This document shows positions 50,418 to 58,078 of a DNA stretch of 64,000 bases, one piece after another. Under the pieces are notes generated by a model, which saw nothing but the letters and a program-made list of their open reading frames with translations, ran no database searches and had not been told where the DNA came from. This DNA comes from Plesiocystis pacifica SIR-1 (GTDB taxonomy: Bacteria; Myxococcota_A; Polyangia; Nannocystales; Nannocystaceae): contig NZ_ABCS01000001.1 of NCBI RefSeq assembly GCF_000170895.1, positions 186,001 to 250,000 of the forward strand, read 5' to 3'. Every line of letters starts with the position of its first letter. Within the stretch, counting starts at the first letter, position 1. A program made the translations under genes and the position numbers.

Positions 50418-53066
50418 TCAGCCCTTGTCGCGGGTGCGCAGGGCGAAGCTGACCAGGGTGATGTCCACGGCGATGAAGGCCCCAAAGCGCAGGGTGCCCA
50501 GGTAGCTCGTGTCCGTGCTGACCTCGTCGCCGTTGGCGTCGGTGACCACGGTGCTCAGCTCCTGGGCGAAGGGGCTGTAGCTCGCGCCCAGGCCGAACAC
50601 GAAGGGCGACTTGGCGGCGCCGATGGTGAAGTAGCCGCCGGGCGAGACGAGGCCGGCGTAGTTGAAGTTCTGGGGCTCGCCGACGCTGGTCTCCTCCTCG
50701 CCGCCGTCGGCGGTCGCGTTGGTGCTCGAGCCCTCGAGCACCCACTTGGAGGTGGTGATGCCGCCGATGTCGAGGACGGCGACGAGCAGGCCGAGGTGCC
50801 AGGGCCGGGCGCGGTTCTTGGCGAGGGGGCCGGTCAGGTGCAGGCCGATGGGCGCGAACATGGCGAACTCGCCGTTGCTCAGGCCCTGGGTCGTGGTCCC
50901 GTCGCCGTTGATCGCGTTGCCGTAGAGGGCCCCGCCGTAGGCCCCGAGCATCATGTTGATGGCCATGGCGGGCTGGCGGTACTTGAGCTTGTAGCCCCCG
51001 GCCGGGAACGCGGCCTGGAGGGTGGCGGAGACCTCGGCGCTGGACTTGGCGTTGGCGAGCTCGATGAAGATCGGCAGGTAGCGGCGCAGGGCGTCGAACT
51101 GATCCTCGAGCTGCTTGGCCTTCTCGCGGGCCTCGTCGGCGGCGTCCTGGGCGTCCCCGGCGTAGGCGTTGAGCAGGTCCACGGCCGTCGACAGGGCCTG
51201 GGGCACGGCGCGGCTCCAGTCGTTGCTGCTCAGGTCGTCGGCGAGGCTGAACAGGTCGCTGGCGTGCTCGAGCAGGTCGCGGAGCATGTCGAGCTGCTCG
51301 GCCTTGGGCGCGGCGGGGGCGGTGCTGGGCGCGGCGCCGAGCTGGAGCATGGGCGAGGTCGGGGCCGCGACGGGGGCGGCCAGGAGCGCGCTGGCGGGCT
51401 CCGGGGACGCAGGGCCGTCGAGGCGCGCGCCAGCTTCGGCGGCGTTGCGCTGGAGCTGGGCGAGGCGGGCGAGCTCGAGCATGTCGACGCCGATGTTGGC
51501 CAGGCCGACGGCCGCGACGGCGGCGGTCGAGAGCACGTCTTGGGTGGTCGGCGGGCTCGGGTTGTTGGGGTCGCCCAGCTCGGTGACCCGGTCGCGCAGC
51601 AGCTCGATGGTGACCACGCTGTCGATGATCATCCGGTGCATGAGCGCGAGCTGGGTCGGGCTGAAGCGCAGCTCGCCCTCGGCCGTCCAGGTCAGCTCGG
51701 GGACCATGCTCTCGAGGCGCTGGCGGCTCGACCGCGGCATGTCGGCGACGCGCTGCTCGATGGCGAAGGCGACCCCGAGGCTCTTGAAGTAGTCGTTGTC
51801 CGAGGACTCCTGGGCGACGACGCCGTAGGCCAGGGCGGAGGCCAGGCGCAGCAGGGCCATGGAGTCCGCGCAGGCGCCGTCCCCGGTGTTCGAGGCCGGG
51901 TTGCCGCGCTCGCAGTCGACCTCCGAGGCGGCGTGCAGCGAGACGATGTAGGCCAGGGGGTCGCCGTGCTCGCGGGCGTCCTGGGCGAGGCTCAGGAACA
52001 CGCGGACCAAGGTCGCGGCGTGCCCGGCCCGGGGGGCCCGCTCGCCGACCAGGACCATCAGCCGGTCGGGCATGTTCTGGAGGTCCGAGATCAGCGCGGC
52101 GTTGAGGGTCGCGCCCATGACGTTGAGCGAGACCCCGGAGTCGACGGTCTCGAGGGCGTCGCAGGTCAGCGGGATGAACACGCCGATGTCGGAGCCGCAC
52201 ACCGTCTCGGTCAGCTGCTCGCGGACGTAGGCGATGGCCTCCTCCTTGGCGCGGTCGATGACGAACTCGGCGATGCCGTTGAACAGCGTCGAGCCGGCGG
52301 AGCCCAGGGAGGTCAGGGAGCCGATGGACTGGGGCGTGCCCGAGGTGCCGATGTCGACGGCCTCGATGAACGCCGCCTTGGCGTCCTCGTAGCCCCGCTC
52401 GGGCGCGGTCAGCAGCTCGAGCAGCTGCTCGCTGGACTTCGAGAGCACCTCGATGAGCTGGGTCAAGGTGACGCCGTTGTCGTTGTAGGCGGCGCGCAGG
52501 ACCTCGACGTCGCGGGTCTGGAGCCCGCCGTCGAGGCCGGCGAGGTGGTCGCAGATGAGGCCCAGCTCCGTGCCCACGGCGGCGAGCTCCTGGGCGGCCT
52601 GCATGACCTCCTCCTTGGTCGAGGAGGCGCCGAGGTCCTGGAGGTGCTCGAACAGGTCGCGGCTGTCGAGGTCGCCGGAGATCAGCGAGGTCAGGTCGAT
52701 GTTGGCGCTCCCGCCCCACTCGTCGCTGTGCAGGTTGTCGAGCTCGGTGCAGGAGTTGGCCAGGCGCTTGGGGAAGTCGGAGCTGAGCACGACCTGCGTG
52801 GGCACGGAGATCGGCTCGGTCCGGGCGATGCGCAGGTACTCCTCCTCGCTCAGGAAGTTGAGCGGCGAGTCGGCGTTGCGCTTGGCCAGGGGGTCGTCGA
52901 CGCTCATCGAGGACTCGGCCCAGGGCAGGTTGCCCGAGGGCGCGTCCTCGCTGGGCGGGGCGGCCTGGGCCAGGGCGGGCGCGGCCCAGCAGGCGAGGGC
53001 GAGGAGGCCCGCGCCGAGGCGGCGCGCGAAGCAGGCGGGGATGGACGAGGGCCGGGGGGTGGTCAT
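50418..53066 (-). CDS. Large secreted protein of unknown function
   Basis: 882 residues from ATG 53066. A signal peptide (ARRLGAGLLALACWAAPALAQA) is followed by ~600 residues of mostly helical sequence with a few Cys, low-complexity Ala/Pro linker (~545-585), a coiled-coil-like segment (DAADEAREKAKQLEDQFDA, ~650) and a C-terminal ~230 residues of alternating strands ending SFALRTRDKG, like a small outer-membrane barrel (MMLGAYGGALYGNAINGDG, PIGLHLTGPLAKN). No known enzyme motif was found. Its start overlaps the subtilase stop (TGATG), so the two are translated together and probably work as a pair. Confidence 0.65.
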   Translation of the reverse strand: MTTPRPSSIPACFARRLGAGLLALACWAAPALAQAAPPSEDAPSGNLPWAESSMSVDDPLAKRNADSPLNFLSEEEYLRIARTEPISVPTQVVLSSDFPKRLANSCTELDNLHSDEWGGSANIDLTSLISGDLDSRDLFEHLQDLGASSTKEEVMQAAQELAAVGTELGLICDHLAGLDGGLQTRDVEVLRAAYNDNGVTLTQLIEVLSKSSEQLLELLTAPERGYEDAKAAFIEAVDIGTSGTPQSIGSLTSLGSAGSTLFNGIAEFVIDRAKEEAIAYVREQLTETVCGSDIGVFIPLTCDALETVDSGVSLNVMGATLNAALISDLQNMPDRLMVLVGERAPRAGHAATLVRVFLSLAQDAREHGDPLAYIVSLHAASEVDCERGNPASNTGDGACADSMALLRLASALAYGVVAQESSDNDYFKSLGVAFAIEQRVADMPRSSRQRLESMVPELTWTAEGELRFSPTQLALMHRMIIDSVVTIELLRDRVTELGDPNNPSPPTTQDVLSTAAVAAVGLANIGVDMLELARLAQLQRNAAEAGARLDGPASPEPASALLAAPVAAPTSPMLQLGAAPSTAPAAPKAEQLDMLRDLLEHASDLFSLADDLSSNDWSRAVPQALSTAVDLLNAYAGDAQDAADEAREKAKQLEDQFDALRRYLPIFIELANAKSSAEVSATLQAAFPAGGYKLKYRQPAMAINMMLGAYGGALYGNAINGDGTTTQGLSNGEFAMFAPIGLHLTGPLAKNRARPWHLGLLVAVLDIGGITTSKWVLEGSSTNATADGGEEETSVGEPQNFNYAGLVSPGGYFTIGAAKSPFVFGLGASYSPFAQELSTVVTDANGDEVSTDTSYLGTLRFGAFIAVDITLVSFALRTRDKG

Positions 53067-53926
53067 GCTTGGCTCGCTTTGGCGAGGTTGAGGGTGGCCT
53101 TGGTCAGGGCCTCGACGTCGAGGAAGGGGACGTCGCGGCGCTTGGTCTCGCTGGAGTCGACGATGAGCTGGTGCAGCTGGTCGCGCACGGCGTCGACGGC
53201 CGCGTCGCCGCCGAGGCTGCGCGCCTGGGACAGGAGCAGGGCGCACACGCCGGTGAGCACCGGGGCGGCGGCGGAGGTGCCGGTGAACTGGCGGTCGACG
53301 CTGCCCGAGGTCCGCCAGGTGGCGATGCGCATGCCGGGGGCGGCGACGGTGGTCCAGTCGCCGAAGCGGGAGTTGGACAGCATGCGCTTGGACGAGGTCA
53401 TCGCGCCGACGGTGGTCACGCCCTCGAGCTCCTCGGGGAAGGCCGAGGTCTCGCGGCGGCGGTTGCCCGAGGCGATCAGCACGGGGATGTTGGCCTCGCG
53501 CAGGGCCGCGAGCCCCTCGCTCAGCTCGTCGCTGACGCGGCGGAAGGTGAAGGTGCAGCACACGAGGTCGACCTCGCCGGACTGGGCCACGAACTTCATG
53601 GCCTCGGCCGCGCGGTAGTCGGAGGGGCGGCCGTCGACGCCGTAGACGTCGACGCACAGGCAGTCCGCCTCGGGGGCGATGCCGGGGGTGCGTCGGTGGC
53701 GGGCCGAGACGATGCCGGCCACGGCGGTCCCGTGGCCGTTGGCCGAGCGGTCCCGGGCCCGGGCGGGCTCACCTTCGTGGGTCAGGCGCCGGAGCTTGTC
53801 GTGGTCGAGGACGCTGATGTCGGCGACGCCGCTGTCGAGGAGCGCGACCCGGGCACCCTCGCCCTTGGTCTGCTCCCACAACCCGTCTTCGAGATTCAAC
53901 CAGCGAATGTGCCAGGGGACGCTCAC
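53063..53926 (-). CDS. Subtilisin-like serine peptidase (S8) without a signal peptide
   Basis: 287 residues. The catalytic triad is complete: Asp31 in VALLDSGV, His65 in NGHGTAVAGI, Ser218 in FTGTSAAAP, with oxyanion Asn155 in IASGNRR. There is no signal peptide or prodomain: the protein begins directly with MSVPWHIRWLNLEDGLW, so it is cytoplasmic or activated differently from secreted subtilases. Directly coupled to the large secreted protein downstream, it may process it or form a peptidase-effector pair. A 140-bp gap with a 26-bp palindrome separates it from the FKBP gene. Confidence 0.88.
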   Translation of the reverse strand: MSVPWHIRWLNLEDGLWEQTKGEGARVALLDSGVADISVLDHDKLRRLTHEGEPARARDRSANGHGTAVAGIVSARHRRTPGIAPEADCLCVDVYGVDGRPSDYRAAEAMKFVAQSGEVDLVCCTFTFRRVSDELSEGLAALREANIPVLIASGNRRRETSAFPEELEGVTTVGAMTSSKRMLSNSRFGDWTTVAAPGMRIATWRTSGSVDRQFTGTSAAAPVLTGVCALLLSQARSLGGDAAVDAVRDQLHQLIVDSSETKRRDVPFLDVEALTKATLNLAKASQA

Positions 53927-53994
53927 AGCGCGATTGTAGGTCGAGCTCCTGGGCGAACCTTGAACTTTCGATCAAGTCGATGGGCCCAACGCGA

Positions 53995-54020
53995 GACAGC
54001 CGACCTGCAGGTCGGCTGTC
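53995..54020. promoter_or_regulatory. Perfect 26-bp palindrome between the FKBP and subtilase genes
   Basis: GACAGCCGACCTG (53995-54007) is followed immediately by its exact complement CAGGTCGGCTGTC (54008-54020). A second small hairpin CTCGCAG-CGA-CTGCGAG (54026-54042) adjoins it. It lies 46 bp past the FKBP stop and 69 bp before the subtilase start: either a terminator stem without T-run or an operator for the subtilase pair. Confidence 0.5.
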
Positions 54021-54066
54021 GTCGGCTCGCAGCGACTGCGAGTTTGGCAGGCCGGAGCCCGCGGGC

Positions 54067-55209
54067 TCACTCGCCGTCGGCGGGCGCGGGCTTGGGGGCG
54101 TCGGGCTTGGGGGCGTCGGGCTTGGGGGCCTCGGGCGGCGCCGCACCTTCGGCGGGCTTGGGCTCCTCGCCAGCCTTCTTGACCTCGGTGACCTCGAGCA
54201 GGAACACCAAGGTCGAGTTGGCGGGGATCTTGTTGCCCTGCGCGCGCGAGCCGTAGCCGAGCTCCGGGGGAATGACGACCTTGCGGAGCATGCCCTTCTT
54301 GGCGCCCTCGAGGCCCAGGGAGAAGCCCGGGATGACCCCGCGGCCGCCGATGACCACCGGCATGCCCTCGGCGCGGCCGTGGGAGCTGTCGAACTCGCTA
54401 CCGTCGGTCAGGCGGCCGATGTAGTGGGCCGTGACCTGGTCGCCGTTCTCGGCGGCCGGGCCCTCACCCTCGGTGATGTCGTAGACCTCGAGGCCGTCGT
54501 CGCGCTTGTCGGTGTTGATGGGGTCGGCCTCGAAGGCGTCGGCGGGCTTGGGGATGTAGGGCTCGGCGACGTCGATCAGCTCGACGGCCATCCAGATGTC
54601 GCCGAGGGCGGGGGCGTTGGGCGGGGCGTTGTCCTCGATGATCGAGGCGGGGACCTTGACCTTGCGCTTGCCGCCGACCTTCATGCCGATGAGGCCGTCG
54701 ATCATCGCGTTGGCGATGGGGTCGCGGTCGCGGTTCTCCTGGTTGAGGACCAGCTTGGCGGGCTTGAGGCGCGAGCCCATGACCGGCTGGGCGCTCGCGG
54801 TGGCGTAGCCGGTGAACTGGAACTCGGCCATCTTGCCCTCGACGACCTCGTCGCCGGTGCCGACGACGTACTCCTGGAGCACGACGCCGTTGGCCAGGGT
54901 CTTCTCGCTCTTGGGCTTGCCGTCGAAGGGCGCCTCGAAGGGAATCTCGGGCAGCTTGATCTCGAGCTTGCGGGCCTTGGTGTCGGGCTGGATGCCCTCG
55001 ACGACCGGGCCGTGGCCCTCGGCGTCGGCGTGCTCACCCTCGGCGGCGTGCTCACCCTCGGCGGCGTGCTCACCCTCGCCGTGGCCTTCGCCGTGGCCGT
55101 CATCGTGAGACGCAGCGGCGACCTCGGCCGCCAAGTCGGCGGGGGTGAAGCAGGCGGTGGTCAGCAGCGCGCCCGCGAGCGCCAGGAAACGCAGGTCGAT
55201 CGTCCTCAT
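54067..55209 (-). CDS. FKBP-type peptidyl-prolyl isomerase lipoprotein, two FKBP domains
   Basis: 380 residues from ATG 55209. The lipobox is TTAC (Cys 20), then a His/Glu-rich linker with near-tandem EGEHAA units (~36-65). A first FKBP-like domain (~100-225) is degenerate; the second (~240-345) is canonical: VTAHYIGRLTDGSEFDSSHG, GGRGVIPGFSLGLEGAKKG, RKVVIPPELGYGSRAQGNKIP, STLVFLLEV. The tail is PKPDAPKPDAPKP. It is a surface or periplasmic foldase that may assist the barrel and secreted proteins encoded around it. The His-rich linker could bind metal. Confidence 0.9.
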   Translation of the reverse strand: MRTIDLRFLALAGALLTTACFTPADLAAEVAAASHDDGHGEGHGEGEHAAEGEHAAEGEHADAEGHGPVVEGIQPDTKARKLEIKLPEIPFEAPFDGKPKSEKTLANGVVLQEYVVGTGDEVVEGKMAEFQFTGYATASAQPVMGSRLKPAKLVLNQENRDRDPIANAMIDGLIGMKVGGKRKVKVPASIIEDNAPPNAPALGDIWMAVELIDVAEPYIPKPADAFEADPINTDKRDDGLEVYDITEGEGPAAENGDQVTAHYIGRLTDGSEFDSSHGRAEGMPVVIGGRGVIPGFSLGLEGAKKGMLRKVVIPPELGYGSRAQGNKIPANSTLVFLLEVTEVKKAGEEPKPAEGAAPPEAPKPDAPKPDAPKPAPADGE

Positions 55210-55310
55210 GCGGCGCCCCTTATAGACTTTTTTGTGGCCGTCGAGGAGGGCGCGCAGGCTTTGCGCTGGCTCACGAGTCCCGCGCGTGGCGAGCGGAGGC
55301 CGCGCGGGAG

Positions 55311-57536
55311 CTAGAACCTGGCCTCGAGCTGCAGGCGCAGGCGGTGTTCCGGCGAGGGGACGCGCGCGAGGGTGTTGTCGCGCTCGTCCAGCCACACGAA
55401 GGTGTCGTAGCGCAGCCGCGCCTGGAACACCCGCGAGAACACGTAGGAGCCCTCAATGTAGGTCCACAGCGAGTGCTCCTGGCGCGCGTTGTCGGCGAGA
55501 TCCTCGTTGAGGTAGCGCAGCCGCGCGTTGAGCCGGAAGCTGCCCACGGGGTTGGAGCGGAGGATGAGGAAGGCGGCGGCGTCCTGGCGCGGGCGCCCGT
55601 CGACGCTGACGTCGTCGATGACCTCGTGCTGGTACTGGGCGGTGAGCGAGAGCTTGCCCTTGGCCTTGCCCCGCGCCGGGCGAAAGCCCAAGCGCGCGGT
55701 GATCTGCCCGACCTCGGACAGGCAGCCGCTGCGGTAGCTGATCGAGCCGTCCTCCTGGCGCGGGGTCTCGTCGAGGCCGGCGGTGTTGATGCAGCCGCCG
55801 AAGCTCCCGGCGCGCAGGTCGGTGTTGCGGTAGGCCAGCCACAGCCCGGGCCGGAGCCAGGGCGTGGCGTCGAAGTCGGAGCGCACGAAGCCGCGGAACT
55901 TGGGGGTGCTGTCGCTGGGGTTGACCCAAAAGTCGGCGAAGGCGCGCAGGTCGAGGCGATCGATGAGCCGGGCGTTGTAGCGGACGCGCCCGCCGGCCTC
56001 GTCGCGGTGGCGGTTGCCGTTGAACTCGTCGGCCTCGGCGATCGAGCCCGCGAAGGGGTTGGCGTAGTCCTGGTCGTAGTAGCGCGCGGACAGCTCGAGC
56101 TCGTGGCGCCCGAGGGTCGTGGTGTGGCGGGCGATGCCCGCGAAGCCGCCCCCGCCGTAGTCGGCCCCCTCGCTCAGGGTCCGGGCCGTGGCCATGGAGT
56201 CGAAGCTGCGCGCGACCTCGACGGCGAGGTCGGACCACCGCTCGCCCCAGCTCATGTCGGCCCCGATCGCGCCCCAGGCCCCGCCGAAGGGCCGGGTCGC
56301 GGGGCCCTTGAAGTCGAGCTCGGCGCCCTCGAGCTTCCACACCGCGGTCGCGCCGTAGCCGGTGATGCCCACGTGGGTGCGGCGGTCGTAGAACCACGAG
56401 ACGTTCGCTCCGCCCAGGAGCTCGTCGTACATGTTGGGCAGGGTCTGGAACTTGTGGGTGGAGGTCGGCGCGAGGGGGTCGCCGGGGTCGCCGACGAAGA
56501 CCGGGGGCGAGGGGCACAGGTTCGAGTCGCGGGCGTCCTCGCAGGTGTTCACGTCGGCGACGTCGTACTGGTAGACCTGCCGGCTCTGCCACGAACCGAA
56601 CGCGTAGAGCTGCATCCAGCCCACGGGGAGGTCGAGGTGCTTGGCGCCGATCGCCACGCCGCGCAGGCTGTCGCGCCAGCGAAAGTCCGCGGTCCCGTAG
56701 AGGTCTCCGGCCGCCCCGGAGCAGGGCGAGGCCGGGAGCTCGCCGGCGCTCTCGCGGCACTGCACGCCCAGGGTCGTGGGCCGGTAGATGGCGTCGTCGA
56801 GGTAAAAGCCGTTGGGCGTGTAGCGGTCGGAGGTGTCGAACACCAGGCGCTGGCCGAAGCCGATGCGGTAGGTGCCGGCGATGACCCCCCAGCGGTCCGT
56901 GTCCCACTGCGCGAAGAACTTGGGCAGGTGCACCCGCGCCTGCATGGGATCGGCGACCATGGCCTCGCGGGTCGGATCCCACGCCGGGTTGCCGGGGCGC
57001 TGGCGGGTCACGAAGCCCGCGCCGCCGATGGTCAGCTGGCGCAGGGTCGTGATCCGGGCCTGCAGGGCCATGGGCGGGACGGTGGTGTCCGTGGGGGTGT
57101 AGGCCGTCTGGTAGCGGACCCAGCCGTGGGTCGCGGTCAGCTTGCGGCGCTGGTCGTTGGCGCGGATGAAGGTCAGGATCGAGCCGAGCTTGCGCTGGTC
57201 GAGGACCTCGGCGGCGAGCAGGTCCGCGGGTGCGTGGATGACCCCGACCTCGGCCCGGTAGGCGAGGATGCGGTCGACGTCCTCGAAGCTCAGGTTGGGC
57301 AGGGTGTACAGCTCCTCGCGGGTCGCCTCGTTGAGGTCGACCCCGCGCCGGCGCAGCTCCACGAGGGTGTTGAAGGTGTCCTCGCTGATCTGGTTGGTGA
57401 CGTAGAGGTCGTAGAGGGACTCCTCGTCGTCGATGTCGATGAAGATCTCGTACTCGGCGGCGGAGGCCGCCCGGGGCGCGGCCACGAGGGTCGCCAGGCC
57501 CAGGGCCGCGGTCAGCAGTCGTCGCGTCGCGCTCAT
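55311..57536 (-). CDS. Helix-hairpin-helix domain outer-membrane beta-barrel protein
   Basis: 741 residues from ATG 57536, with GAGGAGG upstream. A signal peptide (ending ASAA) is followed at ~55-120 by a helix-hairpin-helix region (RGVDLNEATREELYTLPNLSFEDVDRILAYRA), as in ComEA-type DNA-binding proteins. The remaining ~600 residues alternate short strands with aromatic girdles and end in RLRLQLEARF, a typical outer-membrane C-terminal Phe. No TonB plug is apparent. The HhH implies DNA contact on the periplasmic side. It sits 35 bp after a secreted nuclease gene in the same operon, suggesting that it handles DNA fragments. Confidence 0.75.
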   Translation of the reverse strand: MSATRRLLTAALGLATLVAAPRAASAAEYEIFIDIDDEESLYDLYVTNQISEDTFNTLVELRRRGVDLNEATREELYTLPNLSFEDVDRILAYRAEVGVIHAPADLLAAEVLDQRKLGSILTFIRANDQRRKLTATHGWVRYQTAYTPTDTTVPPMALQARITTLRQLTIGGAGFVTRQRPGNPAWDPTREAMVADPMQARVHLPKFFAQWDTDRWGVIAGTYRIGFGQRLVFDTSDRYTPNGFYLDDAIYRPTTLGVQCRESAGELPASPCSGAAGDLYGTADFRWRDSLRGVAIGAKHLDLPVGWMQLYAFGSWQSRQVYQYDVADVNTCEDARDSNLCPSPPVFVGDPGDPLAPTSTHKFQTLPNMYDELLGGANVSWFYDRRTHVGITGYGATAVWKLEGAELDFKGPATRPFGGAWGAIGADMSWGERWSDLAVEVARSFDSMATARTLSEGADYGGGGFAGIARHTTTLGRHELELSARYYDQDYANPFAGSIAEADEFNGNRHRDEAGGRVRYNARLIDRLDLRAFADFWVNPSDSTPKFRGFVRSDFDATPWLRPGLWLAYRNTDLRAGSFGGCINTAGLDETPRQEDGSISYRSGCLSEVGQITARLGFRPARGKAKGKLSLTAQYQHEVIDDVSVDGRPRQDAAAFLILRSNPVGSFRLNARLRYLNEDLADNARQEHSLWTYIEGSYVFSRVFQARLRYDTFVWLDERDNTLARVPSPEHRLRLQLEARF

Positions 57537-57571
57537 GATCTCTCGGGCCTCCTCGTCGCTCCTGGCCGGAC

Positions 57572-58078
57572 CTAGCCGCAGGGGGCGGGGTCGCAGGCGG
57601 ACCACAGCCCCTTGTTCAGCTGCTCGGCCTCGTACTCGAGGGCTTCGTAGGTGTCGACGAGCGCCTCGCCGTTGGGAGGGATGTGCAGCACGCAGGCGTG
57701 GCCGCGCTCGACCAGGACCTCGTTGATGACCTGGCCCGAGACGGACACGTAGGCCAGCAGGCGGCCGAACTCGTCCTCGCACTCGAGGTCGTAGCTCAGC
57801 TGCACGGTCTGGCCGCTGACCAGCATGGCGTTGGCGGCCTTGGCCTCGGGGCCCCAGCACTCTTGCTCGACGGTGCTCTCGGGGGTGTCGATCATCAGGT
57901 AGCGGACGCGCTCGCCGCTGGCCAGGTCGATGGTGTCGCCGTCGATGACCTGGGCGACGACGCCCTCGCTCGGGCCGCAGGCGCTGCCAGCCCCGTCGTC
58001 GCCCTCGCTGACGGAACAGCCCGAGCCAAGGGCGAGGGCGAGGCCGAGACCGGCGCGAGCGCGGGCGCGGTGCGGCAT
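57572..58078 (-). CDS. Secreted thermonuclease (staphylococcal nuclease fold) lipoprotein
   Basis: 168 residues from ATG 58078. The lipobox is GSGC (Cys 21). The SNase domain is complete: calcium/base residues in VIDGDTIDLASG (Asp46, Asp48), the Arg-Asp-Glu set in RVRYLMIDTPES (Arg59, Asp64, Glu67) and the second Arg in EDEFGRLLAYV (Arg106). Extra Cys residues (CSVS, ACG, ECW, LEC, HAC, SACDPAPC) suggest disulfides and an extracellular location. It would cut DNA and RNA outside the cell. Its start overlaps the lamin-tail gene stop (TGATG). Confidence 0.9.
   Translation of the reverse strand: MPHRARARAGLGLALALGSGCSVSEGDDGAGSACGPSEGVVAQVIDGDTIDLASGERVRYLMIDTPESTVEQECWGPEAKAANAMLVSGQTVQLSYDLECEDEFGRLLAYVSVSGQVINEVLVERGHACVLHIPPNGEALVDTYEALEYEAEQLNKGLWSACDPAPCG

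Noticed and set aside
50370..53618. A 1082-codon plus-strand open frame
   Set aside because: It covers the antisense of the large secreted protein and the subtilase, whose signal peptide and triad mark the true strand.
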